64,000 nucleotides of DNA, from positions 124,001 to 188,000 of the forward strand of contig NZ_LDJI01000006.1 in assembly GCF_001431415.1 (NCBI RefSeq). Direction: 5' to 3'. The DNA comes from Stenotrophomonas humi. GTDB taxonomy: Bacteria > Pseudomonadota > Gammaproteobacteria > Xanthomonadales > Xanthomonadaceae. The notes under the pieces are model-generated. The model had not been told where the DNA came from and ran no database searches. It was given only the letters and a program-made list of their open reading frames with translations. Numbering within the stretch: the stretch's first letter is position 1; each line of letters opens with the position of its first letter. A program made the translations under genes and the position numbers. This document shows, one piece after another, positions 21,007 to 29,464 of this stretch.

Positions 21007-21396
21007 GTGCTTGAGGACTGGGAAGTGACGTTGGTGGAGCGCAAGTTGCAGGAGTTCTCCGAATCCGTGGATGGCGTGAGCGCGGTGGTCATCGCCAGCG
21101 TGGACGGTTTCGCGCTGGCGCAGGCGGCCACGCAACCCTCCAGCGGCGAACGTCTGGCGGCCATGACCAGTGCGATGCTGGCGCTGGCCAGCGCCGTGGG
21201 AAGGGAGCTGTCGCTGGGGACGATGGACGTGTTGATGCTGGAAGCCAGCGAAGGCAAGGTGCTGATGCAGTCGGTGATCCTGCCGCGCGGCTCGCTGTTG
21301 CTGATGGCGGCCTGCGGGCAACGCAGCGTGATCGGCCATGTGCTGTGGAGCGCCCGCGAATGTGGCCGCAAGATACAGGCGGAACTGGCCGGGTAA
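21007..21396 (+). CDS. Roadblock/LC7 domain protein
   Basis: 129 residues covering one roadblock/LC7 domain: [30 protein letters not shown], then [43 protein letters not shown] and [24 protein letters not shown]. Such proteins (MglB, CvnB) dimerise and stimulate or regulate the partner GTPase. I choose GTG 21007 because GGGAGG lies 6 nt upstream. The alternative ATG 20983 would overlap the GTPase gene by 8 bp. It is the last gene of the three-gene cassette and is followed by aceK on the same strand after 220 bp. Confidence 0.87.
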   Translation: MLEDWEVTLVERKLQEFSESVDGVSAVVIASVDGFALAQAATQPSSGERLAAMTSAMLALASAVGRELSLGTMDVLMLEASEGKVLMQSVILPRGSLLLMAACGQRSVIGHVLWSARECGRKIQAELAG

Positions 21397-21619
21397 ATGG
21401 AATGGGGGAGTAGCTGCCCGACGACGGGCAACCTGCTTCCGCAACCCGGTCGACAGTCAGGTGCCAGCGAAGGCCGGACCGATCCGCGCATGCCGGGGGC
21501 TGTGCCGACCCACGGTCTCTGGCGTATGGTCACCCAAACCCCCCGCCAGCTGCCCGCATGCGCCCGCCCTGCCTTTGCACCGTTACTGCACGCCCTGCGC
21601 ACCATCCGGAGCCGCGCCG

Positions 21620-23350
21620 ATGAGCGTGCCGATTGCAGGCCCAGCGTTGGCCGGACGCATCGCCGTCTGCATTGCTGAAGGCTTCGAACGCTATCACCAG
21701 GGCTTTGCCGAGATCACCCGGCGCGCACGTGTGCGCTTCCAGGTACGCGACTGGGCCGGTGCCAAAAGCGACGCGGTGGAACGCACCGAACTTTATGACG
21801 CATGCGTCGCACGCTGCAGTCAGCAGTTGCAGGCATTGCTCGGGGAGCAGCGGCCCTCGCAGACGCTGTGGGCTGAAGTGAAAGCAGGCTTTGATGATCT
21901 GGTCGCAAGCCGCATCGATTGCGAGTTGTACAAAACCTTCTACAACACGCTGACGCGACGCTTGTTCCGCACCCATGGCGTTGACGATGGCATCGAGTTC
22001 ATGGCGCTGGATATCGAGCCATCCGATGCCATCACCCATCCGGTCGCACGGCATGTCTATGCGATATCGGAAGCGCGGCCGGCGGATGCGTTCTCACGCT
22101 TGTTGTCCGACTACGCTTTCGACGTTCCTTACCGGCACCAGCTGCGTTGCGCCGCAGCCATCGCAGTGCGCCTGCAGGATGACCTCGCGCATTGGGGCGC
22201 CTATCCGGTGCGCGCCATCGAACTGCTGGAAACCGTGTTCTATCGCGAACGCCGTGCCTATCTGGTCGGGCGGGTGTTCGGCGAGCACCGCTTTTCACCG
22301 TGTGTGATTGCATTGGTCAATGAGGGCGACGGCATCCGCGTCGAAGCGGTGCTGAGCCGGCGTCGTGATGTGGCGCATCTGTTCGGCGTATCGCGCAGCT
22401 ATTTCCAGGCCGACTTGCCCACGGTGGCGGATGCGGTGGTGTTCCTGCGCAGCATCCTGCCCGGCAAGCCGGTGGATGAGATCTACACCGTGCTGGGCCG
22501 GGCCAAGCAGGGCAAGACCGAGCGCTACCGCACTTTCTTCAGCCACTTCCAGCAGCATGTGAACGAGCGCCTCGTACATGCCGATGGCACGCCGGGCATG
22601 GTGATGGCGGTGTTCACCCTGCCCAGCTATCCGCTGGTGTTCAAACTCATCCGTGACCGCTTCGCCTGGCCCAAGACCATGAGCCGCCAGGACGTGGAGG
22701 AAAAGTATGCGCTGGTGTTCAACCTCGATCGCATCGGCCGCCTGCTCGACGCGCAGCCGTACCGCTACCTGCGCTTCCCGGTCGACCGCTTCTCCCCCGA
22801 GCTGCTGGACGAGCTGGTCAATCATTGCAGCCAGAGCGTGCGTATCGAAGATGACGATGTGGTGATCTCGCTGTGCTACGTGCAGCGCCGCTTCCGTCCA
22901 CTGAACCTGTACCTGCGCGAGCAGGGGGCGGAGGCCGCGCGCTCGGCGGCGCTGGACTACGCGCAGGCGATCCGCGACATGGCCTGCAACAACATCTTCC
23001 CCGGCGACATGCTGCTGAAGAACTTCGGTGTCTCGCGGCACGGCCGTGCGGTGTTCTACGACTATGACGAACTGTGTCTGGTTACCGATTGCAACTTCCG
23101 TGCATGGCCGCAGCCGCGCAGCGAAGAGGAGGCCATGGCGGCCGAGCCCTGGTTCCACGTTGCTGCCAATGATGTGTTTCCCGAACGCTTTGGCCTGTTC
23201 ATGGGGCTGCCCAAAGCGCTGCAGGATCTCGTGCGCGAGAAGTACGGCGAGCTGTTCGACCCGCAGTGGTGGCAGGAGCTGCAACAAGGCTTCCGGTACG
23301 GGGAATTTCCGGACACGCCTCCGTATTCGCGCAAACTGCGCTTGGCTTGA
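21620..23350 (+). CDS. aceK: Isocitrate dehydrogenase kinase/phosphatase
   Basis: 576 residues, matching E. coli AceK (578). It phosphorylates and dephosphorylates IDH to divert carbon into the glyoxylate shunt. Family signatures are [19 protein letters not shown] (kinase ATP-binding lysine region) and [28 protein letters not shown] (catalytic/metal region), with [15 protein letters not shown] near the C-terminus. The ATG has GGAG 9 nt upstream. aceBA are not adjacent, unlike in enterics. The only IDH gene in view is the monomeric type, whose regulation by AceK is not established to my knowledge. Confidence 0.95.
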   Translation: MSVPIAGPALAGRIAVCIAEGFERYHQGFAEITRRARVRFQVRDWAGAKSDAVERTELYDACVARCSQQLQALLGEQRPSQTLWAEVKAGFDDLVASRIDCELYKTFYNTLTRRLFRTHGVDDGIEFMALDIEPSDAITHPVARHVYAISEARPADAFSRLLSDYAFDVPYRHQLRCAAAIAVRLQDDLAHWGAYPVRAIELLETVFYRERRAYLVGRVFGEHRFSPCVIALVNEGDGIRVEAVLSRRRDVAHLFGVSRSYFQADLPTVADAVVFLRSILPGKPVDEIYTVLGRAKQGKTERYRTFFSHFQQHVNERLVHADGTPGMVMAVFTLPSYPLVFKLIRDRFAWPKTMSRQDVEEKYALVFNLDRIGRLLDAQPYRYLRFPVDRFSPELLDELVNHCSQSVRIEDDDVVISLCYVQRRFRPLNLYLREQGAEAARSAALDYAQAIRDMACNNIFPGDMLLKNFGVSRHGRAVFYDYDELCLVTDCNFRAWPQPRSEEEAMAAEPWFHVAANDVFPERFGLFMGLPKALQDLVREKYGELFDPQWWQELQQGFRYGEFPDTPPYSRKLRLA

Positions 23351-23510
23351 GCAGCTTGGCGCGGTGATGGTTGTCGGTACGTTGCAGCGGGGAATGGAAC
23401 CTGGACATTCCGCGTCTTCTCGTGGAATCGCAAGGTAGCCGCGTCGTGACAACCGCCAAGCCACGTACACGCAGGGCCTGGCGGTTGCAAGTCGGGGAGG
23501 GCGGTTGTAC

Positions 23511-24359
23511 TCAGAACGTATAGGTCACCATGACCATCGCCGAGGGAACGTGTTTGCGGTGAACGATGGGGCTGTCAGCGGCTTTGCCAAGCAGCTTCTC
23601 GCCACCCACCGAGGTATGGACGCCCCAGTTCTGGTTGAGTTGGTAGGCCCAGTCCACGCTGCTGCTGACGGCATAGAAGCCAGCCTTCGGCGTGTGTACT
23701 CGGAAGCCGGAGGTAGCGGACTGCGCTGCGGTGACGCCGTAGTAGGTCTGCATGTAATCGCGGTCGCCGGCATGTCCGGCCAGGTTGACGCTGATTTCAT
23801 GGCGGTCGCTGGAATAGACCGTGGAGCCCAGGCCCAGATGGTAGGCACGCCCGGTCTCGGTGTTGGATAACGGAGCCTCCACGGTCAACGATACCCCGAG
23901 CCAACGCGAAGGCACCCACGCGGCGCTGGCCAAGGCCAGTACTGAGCCATCAATCCTGCCCATACCACGCAGCTCGTCACCGCCGCTGCTGCCAAAGCCG
24001 CCGAAGAAACTGTCGCCGTCGTCCTTGTCCACACGCTCATCCCGGTAGGCCAGTGCAGCGCTGTAAGTGAAGGAACCGACATCACTCCCCCAGCCGAGGC
24101 CGCGCAGAGTGCTGGCAAAAAAGCCGTTGGCCATGCTGTAGTCCACGGCAATGGCGGCACTGGCGCGATCACGCTTCGAGCCGGGGTACTTGGTCTCCAG
24201 TGCGACACCGGCGCCCAGCAGCAGCGTGTTGCCGTCTTCCTCGTCACCCTCCGCGTAGGCGATGACTGGCATGGACAGGGTGGACAACGCCAGCAGCATG
24301 CAGGGCGTTGTCAGCACGCGGTGTTGCCTCAGGCTGGCGGTGCGGGGGAATCCAATCAT
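23511..24359 (-). CDS. MipA/OmpV family outer-membrane protein
   Basis: 282 residues with a long signal peptide ending near SMPVIAYA-EGD. A beta-barrel follows with alternating polar/aromatic strands and a terminal phenylalanine (MVMVTYTF). Family features are LLGAGVALETKYPGSKRDR, the Gly-rich periplasmic turn FFGGFGSSGGDEL, and the sequence VTAAQSATSGFRVHTPKAGFYAV near the end. MipA-type proteins are linked to murein enzyme scaffolding and antibiotic entry. The ATG giving MIGFPRTAS has AAAGGAC upstream. A small exported ORF precedes it by 65 bp on the same strand, and both lie downstream of a CTTAAG array shared with the divergent two-component operon. Confidence 0.88.
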   Translation of the reverse strand: MIGFPRTASLRQHRVLTTPCMLLALSTLSMPVIAYAEGDEEDGNTLLLGAGVALETKYPGSKRDRASAAIAVDYSMANGFFASTLRGLGWGSDVGSFTYSAALAYRDERVDKDDGDSFFGGFGSSGGDELRGMGRIDGSVLALASAAWVPSRWLGVSLTVEAPLSNTETGRAYHLGLGSTVYSSDRHEISVNLAGHAGDRDYMQTYYGVTAAQSATSGFRVHTPKAGFYAVSSSVDWAYQLNQNWGVHTSVGGEKLLGKAADSPIVHRKHVPSAMVMVTYTF

Positions 24360-24424
24360 CAATCGTCCTTTTTGTTTCCCAGCAGGAAAGGGCAAGGGCC
24401 CGGCGCTGGGTACCGGGCTGTGTG

Positions 24425-24712
24425 CTATTTCCGACTGGAGGTGATTTCTGGCAGTGGCAGGCAGAGCACCAGCTGCAGCTGCGGCCCCTGCCGTGATGTG
24501 CCGGCACTTCGATGCATGGCCAGCCGCCTTTGGCCTGTAGTGGGCATGCAGTTCAGGCGCACAAGCCAGCTGATCGTCAGCGTGTCCGTTGCATGCGACA
24601 TACGCGCATCCGCAGCGGCGATGGGCATACTGCGGGGCATGGATGCTGCCTGCGCGCTGTACAGCGACAAGGACAACATTCCGGCGATGGCAACGGTGGG
24701 GAGCAGCTTCAA
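24425..24712 (-). CDS. Possible small exported protein upstream of mipA-like gene
   Basis: 95-residue frame starting at TTG: MKLLPTVAIAGMLSLSLYSAQA is a textbook signal peptide. It is followed by about 73 residues with two cysteines (RLNCMPTT and LVLCLPLP). The frame extends to another TTG at 24754. The start lacks a strong Shine-Dalgarno. Support comes from the signal peptide, from position between the CTTAAG array and the MipA gene on the same strand, and from the absence of any competing gene. No family is recognised. It could also be a chance frame. Confidence 0.4.
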   Translation of the reverse strand: MKLLPTVAIAGMLSLSLYSAQAASMPRSMPIAAADARMSHATDTLTISWLVRLNCMPTTGQRRLAMHRSAGTSRQGPQLQLVLCLPLPEITSSRK

Positions 24713-24809
24713 CGGCGGGATCTCGGTACGGAGCAGGGCCGCGTTGCCTGGCAACCGCGGCGCGAAGCGGCGGGTCCAGCAGGGCGTCGTATCAGTTTCG
24801 GCGCTGTTC

Positions 24810-24848
24810 CTTAAGTCATCCTTAGAGCTTTCTTAAGAGTTGCTTAAG
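24810..24848. promoter_or_regulatory. Four-hexamer CTTAAG array (PmrA-box-like) between divergent operons
   Basis: CTTAAG, CTTAGA, CTTAAG and CTTAAG occur at 24810, 24821, 24832 and 24843, each separated by exactly five bases (11-bp period). This equals the published PmrA/BasR box form (YTTAAK-N5-YTTAAK) twice in tandem. Because CTTAAG is a palindrome, the array could serve the two-component operon on the right and the minus-strand exported-protein/MipA unit on the left. Autoregulation by the adjacent OmpR-type regulator is inferred. Confidence 0.75.
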
Positions 24849-24914
24849 GCAGGGGGCAGCAATCGTCTTGCGCTTGTATTAGCGTTGCGCAGCCTTGGAC
24901 TGTGCCGCGACCTG

Positions 24915-25598
24915 ATGAACCTGCTGCTCGTTGAAGATGATCTGGAACTCGGTAACGGGGTCCGCCTGGCCCTGACAGAGCAGGGCATGGATGTGGTGTG
25001 GGTGCGCCGCGTGGCCGATGCGGCCAGGCAACTGGAGCAGCATGCTTACGACATGGTGCTGCTCGACATCGGCCTTCCGGATGGGTCGGGTCTGGACCTG
25101 CTGTTGCGCCTGCGCAGGGAGCGCACGCAGCTGCCGATCCTGATTCTCAGTGCCCGCGACAGTGTGAACGACCGCTTGTACGGCCTGGACAATGGTGCCG
25201 ACGACTATCTGGTCAAACCCTTTCATCTGGCCGAACTGCTCTCCCGTACGCGTGCGCTTGCACGGCGTAGTTATGGTCTTGAGGATCGTGTCATCGTCCG
25301 CGGTGGGTTGGCGTTGAACGAACAAACCCGGCGGGTTGCAGTCGAGGACCGGCAGGTGGAGCTTTCACCATGCGAATTTGAATTACTGGCGCTGTTGCTC
25401 AAGCGCGCTGGCCGGGTGATTACGCGGCACGTTCTGGAGGAGCAGGTGCTGCCCGGCGGACAGTCAGCCGGCAGCAATACCCTGGAGGTTCATGTCTCCA
25501 ACCTCCGACGGAAAATAGGCACCCACTACATCCGCACCATCCGTGGCATTGGCTATGTGCTTGAGTTGCCCGGCAACGAAGACGCGGGCAACACATGA
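24915..25598 (+). CDS. OmpR-family response regulator (PmrA/QseB-like)
   Basis: 227 residues. The receiver domain has acidic residues VEDD near the N-terminus, phosphoacceptor Asp in VLLDIGLPDGSG (about residue 51), ILSARDS and the conserved Lys in YLVKPF. The C-terminal winged helix ends in TLEVHVSNLRRKIGTHYIRTIRGIGYVLE. The TctD/QseB/PmrA subgroup is the best match. The start MNLLLVEDD is the standard one; the longer frame has no similarity. The stop overlaps the kinase start by 4 bp (ATGA). A CTTAAG array lies 67 bp upstream of the start codon. Cytoplasmic DNA-binding regulator. Confidence 0.92.
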   Translation: MNLLLVEDDLELGNGVRLALTEQGMDVVWVRRVADAARQLEQHAYDMVLLDIGLPDGSGLDLLLRLRRERTQLPILILSARDSVNDRLYGLDNGADDYLVKPFHLAELLSRTRALARRSYGLEDRVIVRGGLALNEQTRRVAVEDRQVELSPCEFELLALLLKRAGRVITRHVLEEQVLPGGQSAGSNTLEVHVSNLRRKIGTHYIRTIRGIGYVLELPGNEDAGNT

Positions 25599-26983
25599 GC
25601 AGGGCCGGCGGGGTGATCCGCAGTCTGCTCGAGCCCTCGTTGCTGCGGCGCATGTTGTTGGTACAGGTGCTGCTGGTGACATTGCTGTGGACGGCGATTC
25701 TCGGCTTCGTCATCGCCGAAGGCCGCGAGCTGCCCGAGTTGTTCCACAACCAGGCGTTGTACGAGGTTGCCTTTGCTGCTACCGAAAGCCCCGCCGACTC
25801 ACCCCAGGGCCAGGAGCACGTCCTGCAGATGATGGGCAACGCGTTGGCTGCGTCTTTCAGCGATGGCGACACGGGCACCAGCTTCAGTCCCATCATGTAC
25901 GTGCGTTCGGATGGCCGCCTGCTGTACAAGTCCAATCCCGACGCGCCACTGCTGCGCAACCGGCAGTTCGGCGTGGTGGAAACCCTTGAAGCCGATGGCA
26001 AGGCATGGCGCGCGCTCAGTCGGGTATCGCCGGGTGGCACGGTGGTGACCATGGCACTGCCAGACACCTGGGGCCTGATGATGACCATCGGCACCCGCGG
26101 GTACTACCTGGGGCCGCTCGTGATCAGCCTGCCTTTTCTGCTGTTGCCGGCCTGGCTTTCAATCCATCTGGCGCTCCGCCCATGGCGGAAGCTGAGCCAT
26201 GAGATCGAAGTGCGTGCACCCTCGAACCTGCAGCCGCTGGATTTCCAGCCGCGTCACCGCGAATTGCGGCCGCTGGTCAGCAGCATCAACACATTGTTGC
26301 AGCGGGTTTCAGAAGTCACCCAGCGCGAGCGCACCTTCATCGCCGACGCGGCACATGAAATGCGCACGCCGCTGGCGGCGCTGCGCATCAACGCCGAAGC
26401 CTTGCGCCAACCGCGCGACGAGGCCGCACGGCTGGAGCTGCTGGGCAACCTGCTGCGCAGCAGCGACCGGGCGACACGCATGGTTGGTCAGTTGTTGAAG
26501 CTGATGCGCAGCGATGCGGCCTGTGCAGCGCCGCAGGCCATGGCATTGGAACAGCTGGTCCAGGACAGGATGGCGGTACTGGATGCACTGGCTGCGCAAC
26601 GTGGCGTGGAGTTGGAGCTGCTGTTCAACGAGGCCGCACCCGTTCGCATCTGCGGTGAGCGCGAAAGCCTGACGTCGTTGATCGACAACCTGGTGGAAAA
26701 CGCCATCAAGTACAGCCCGCCACAGGGCCTGGTCATGGTGCAGGTGAGCAAGCGCGGCGAGTGGGCGCAGCTGCAGGTGCTGGATAGTGGTCCTGGTATT
26801 GCGGCGGAATATCGGGAACAGGTGTTCCAGCGTTTTTATCGGATTGCCGACCAGCCCCAATCCGGCAGCGGTCTGGGCCTTTCGATTGCCCGGTCGGCAG
26901 TGGAACGGCACGGTGGCAGCATCAGTCTGCACGACGGCCCGAGTGGCGGACTGCGTGTGACGGTGTACATGCCGCTTTGCTGA
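25595..26983 (+). CDS. Sensor histidine kinase (PmrB/QseC-like)
   Basis: 462 residues, inner membrane. TM1 is at about residues 18-42 (LLVQVLLVTLLWTAILGFVIAE). A periplasmic sensor of about 120 residues follows, then TM2 at about 172-190 (LGPLVISLPFLLLPAWL). The HAMP-like linker leads to the H-box FIADAAHEMRTPLAALR. The ATP domain has LIDNLVENAIKYSP (N box), VLDSGPGI (G1) and GSGLGLSIARSAVERHGG (G2). It is translationally coupled to the response regulator gene. The signal cannot be read from sequence; the PmrA-like boxes and a YejM-like neighbour suggest envelope or LPS stress. Confidence 0.92.
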   Translation: MSRAGGVIRSLLEPSLLRRMLLVQVLLVTLLWTAILGFVIAEGRELPELFHNQALYEVAFAATESPADSPQGQEHVLQMMGNALAASFSDGDTGTSFSPIMYVRSDGRLLYKSNPDAPLLRNRQFGVVETLEADGKAWRALSRVSPGGTVVTMALPDTWGLMMTIGTRGYYLGPLVISLPFLLLPAWLSIHLALRPWRKLSHEIEVRAPSNLQPLDFQPRHRELRPLVSSINTLLQRVSEVTQRERTFIADAAHEMRTPLAALRINAEALRQPRDEAARLELLGNLLRSSDRATRMVGQLLKLMRSDAACAAPQAMALEQLVQDRMAVLDALAAQRGVELELLFNEAAPVRICGERESLTSLIDNLVENAIKYSPPQGLVMVQVSKRGEWAQLQVLDSGPGIAAEYREQVFQRFYRIADQPQSGSGLGLSIARSAVERHGGSISLHDGPSGGLRVTVYMPLC

Positions 26984-27311
26984 GGCGTGATGCATGCGGC
27001 TTGGTTGCCAACCGACAGGCCTGGCCGCTTCGACTGCCTGATTGAATCCATGCTCGCTGCACACACGGCCAAAGCAGTGTGCGCACGGCTTTGGTCATTG
27101 CAATCACGCAAGCAAGGTGGCGCGTGCAGAACCACCAACCAACACTGAACTGCACTGGCGCAACGCCTTTGCCTTAAGTCTTTCCTAAGCCTGCGCGTCG
27201 AGCATGTCGGCATCTAATGGATGCGCGCATGTTTGTCGAGAGGCGCTCCATTACCGATGCCGGATGCCTGCAGCAACGTCGCTGCGGGGGCGTACATGTT
27301 CTGGAGCCATC
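26984..27311. other. Intergenic region carrying the yejM-like promoter
   Basis: About 330 bp between the kinase and the sulfatase-fold gene, with no supported gene. It contains CTTAAG-N5-CCTAAG at 27173-27189. Confidence 0.6.
27173..27189. promoter_or_regulatory. CTTAAG-N5-CCTAAG (PmrA-box-like) upstream of yejM-like gene
   Basis: Two hexamers spaced by five bases, the same form and period as in the array at 24810, located 123 bp upstream of the preferred TTG start. It suggests that the adjacent two-component system controls this gene. Confidence 0.6.
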
Positions 27312-29327
27312 TTGAATTCCGCAGAGTTTCCGCCTGACCGACAACCGCATTGGCTGCGCAGCAATCTCACCTGGGCCTCGTACTTCTGGCTGGTAAATGC
27401 CGTGCTTCTCACCGTCATCGGCATGGCTTACTGGCCGTGGATAGACGTGCCGGAAAGCACGCCGCTTGCAGGTATCTATCTGCTCACAACGCACCTCGGA
27501 TTGTTTGGTCTTCTCGCAGTTCTGTCTGCCTGCATACACGTATTGTTTGCTTGGTTGCCGTCGATTGCGTTCCGCCCGCTTGGTGGACTGATCGCCGTCT
27601 GCATGGCATCGCTGCTGCTGGTCGATGCCATGGTGTTCAACCAGTACCGTTTCCATCTCGATGGCTTTGTGATCGACCTGCTGCTGGAAGGCGCTGACAT
27701 CATCGCCCTCTCATGGGTGAGCTGGTTGTATGTGGCCGGCGTCATTGGCGTACTGCTCATGCTGCAATATTCCTTCAACAGCGCAGCCAGGTGGTTGGCA
27801 GTGAGCGCAACGTCGCGGCGATACCGGCGTCGTGGCGTTGGCTTGGTTGCGGCCTGTCTGCTGGTTTCGCAGGGCCTGCACATGTGGGAAGACGCGCATC
27901 ACCGGCCCTTGATACCGGGTTACACCCATGTGTTCCCGTTGTATCAGCCAGTGACCGCCAAGCGGCAGCTGCACCGGCTTGGCATTGGAGCTCCCTACGT
28001 CGAAGGCACCCGCTTGGATGTTCCTGCAGCGAAGCACAGTGCGCTGCGTTACCCGCTGCAACCACTGCATGGTGCATGCGATACATGTCGTCCCAACGTA
28101 CTGGTCGTGGTCATCGACAGCTGGCGTCACGATGAGATGAACGCTGGCGTCACTCCCCACATTGCTGCCTTTGCCGAAGGCGCGCAGCGCTATCGCGACC
28201 ACATCAGTGGAGGCAACGCCACCCAGCCCGGCATATTCAGTCTTTTTTACAGCCTGCCGGTCACCTACTGGCCGTTGGTGCGCGGCGGCGGTGTAGCACC
28301 CGTGCTGATGGAGACGATGCATGACAAGGGCTACGCTTTTTCCATCCAGTCATCGGCGCCATTGAACCAGCCGCCCTTCGATAGAACCGTGTTCTCGCGG
28401 GTTCCGGAGCTGCCGCCGCGTGCCGAAGGCGATTCGCCGGCACAGCGTGACCAGCACATCACCCGCCGCTTCCAGCACTTTCTGCAGCAGCGTGATCCGA
28501 AGACGCCGTTTTTTGGTTTCCTGTTCTACGACGGTGTGCATGGCTACAGCATGCCTGATGCCGGTACTTTGCCTTTCCAGCCATCGTGGACAAGGGTTGA
28601 TCATGTGCGCTTGAACCAGCGCACCGACCCCACCGGGTATCGCAACCTGTACCGCAACGCCTTGCATCATGTGGATGCGTTGGTTGGGCAGGTGCTGGGG
28701 ACATTGCAGCAACAGGGCCTGGACGACAACACCATCGTCATCATCACCTCGGATCACGGCGAGGAATTCAACGACAACGGCCAGAATTATTGGGGCCATG
28801 GCAGCAATTTCAGCGATGTGCAGATCAAGGTTCCGTTGCTGATCCGCTGGCCCGGAATGCCGGGTAGGGATGTCCACCACCGTACCAGCCATTTCGATGT
28901 TGCTCCCACGCTGCTTGCCGATGCCTTTGCCAGCACGACCCCGTTCCGTGCGTACAGTGTGGGTGCGCATCTGCTGGATGCCTCGGCATCGCGCCAGGCA
29001 TTGATCGTAGGCAGTTACTACAACCATGCCGTGGTTTCCGGAGATGAGATCAGCGTTGTGCAGCCCGGTGGTTATGTCCGTACGCTGGCGCCTGATCTCA
29101 GCCCGCGTGCGGATCGCAGGCTGCCCAACAACCAACTGGTGGCAATGCTGGAGCAGATGTCGCGTTTTCATTACACCTCGCGGTCATCGCGTGACGACGT
29201 CCCGCAAGCTCTGGTGTCCGGCATTCTGCCCCGCATCCATCGCGCTGAAGATGCCAACCGCAACCCCGATGCCAACGCGCGTGGCACGGAGCTGATCAGG
29301 CCGCTGCAATGGAAGAATGCCCGGTGA
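27312..29327 (+). CDS. YejM/PbgA-like inner-membrane protein (DUF3413 plus sulfatase-fold domain)
   Basis: About 671 residues. Five transmembrane segments in the first ~215 residues (DUF3413) are followed by a periplasmic alkaline-phosphatase-superfamily domain. Landmarks are NVLVVVIDSWRHDEMNAGVTPHIAAFA, SGGNATQPGIFSLFYSLP (nucleophile region, Thr), VIIITSDHGEEFNDNG in slightly varied form, and YWGHGSNFSDVQIKVPLLIRWPG. In enterobacteria YejM/PbgA senses LPS and controls LpxC turnover through LapB. From memory the enteric protein has lost the DHG metal motif, which is intact here. The start chosen is TTG 27312 with GGAG five bases upstream; ATG 27264 is the alternative. A PmrA-like box lies upstream. 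Confidence 0.86.
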   Translation: MNSAEFPPDRQPHWLRSNLTWASYFWLVNAVLLTVIGMAYWPWIDVPESTPLAGIYLLTTHLGLFGLLAVLSACIHVLFAWLPSIAFRPLGGLIAVCMASLLLVDAMVFNQYRFHLDGFVIDLLLEGADIIALSWVSWLYVAGVIGVLLMLQYSFNSAARWLAVSATSRRYRRRGVGLVAACLLVSQGLHMWEDAHHRPLIPGYTHVFPLYQPVTAKRQLHRLGIGAPYVEGTRLDVPAAKHSALRYPLQPLHGACDTCRPNVLVVVIDSWRHDEMNAGVTPHIAAFAEGAQRYRDHISGGNATQPGIFSLFYSLPVTYWPLVRGGGVAPVLMETMHDKGYAFSIQSSAPLNQPPFDRTVFSRVPELPPRAEGDSPAQRDQHITRRFQHFLQQRDPKTPFFGFLFYDGVHGYSMPDAGTLPFQPSWTRVDHVRLNQRTDPTGYRNLYRNALHHVDALVGQVLGTLQQQGLDDNTIVIITSDHGEEFNDNGQNYWGHGSNFSDVQIKVPLLIRWPGMPGRDVHHRTSHFDVAPTLLADAFASTTPFRAYSVGAHLLDASASRQALIVGSYYNHAVVSGDEISVVQPGGYVRTLAPDLSPRADRRLPNNQLVAMLEQMSRFHYTSRSSRDDVPQALVSGILPRIHRAEDANRNPDANARGTELIRPLQWKNAR

Positions 29328-29464
29328 TCACGCACCTGCTGGCGGCATCATCAACATGTTGGCTCGGTGCGTACCCCCGGGTACACCGTCTTATCCGCGC
29401 ACCTTGTTATTGGCGTGATTGATGCTTTCAAGCGGTTGCGGTGTAATCGCCGCAATTCAATCGC

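Noticed and set aside
24840..24914. N-terminal extension of the OmpR-type regulator
   Set aside because: The extension overlaps the CTTAAG array and lacks similarity; MNLLLVEDD is the standard receiver start.
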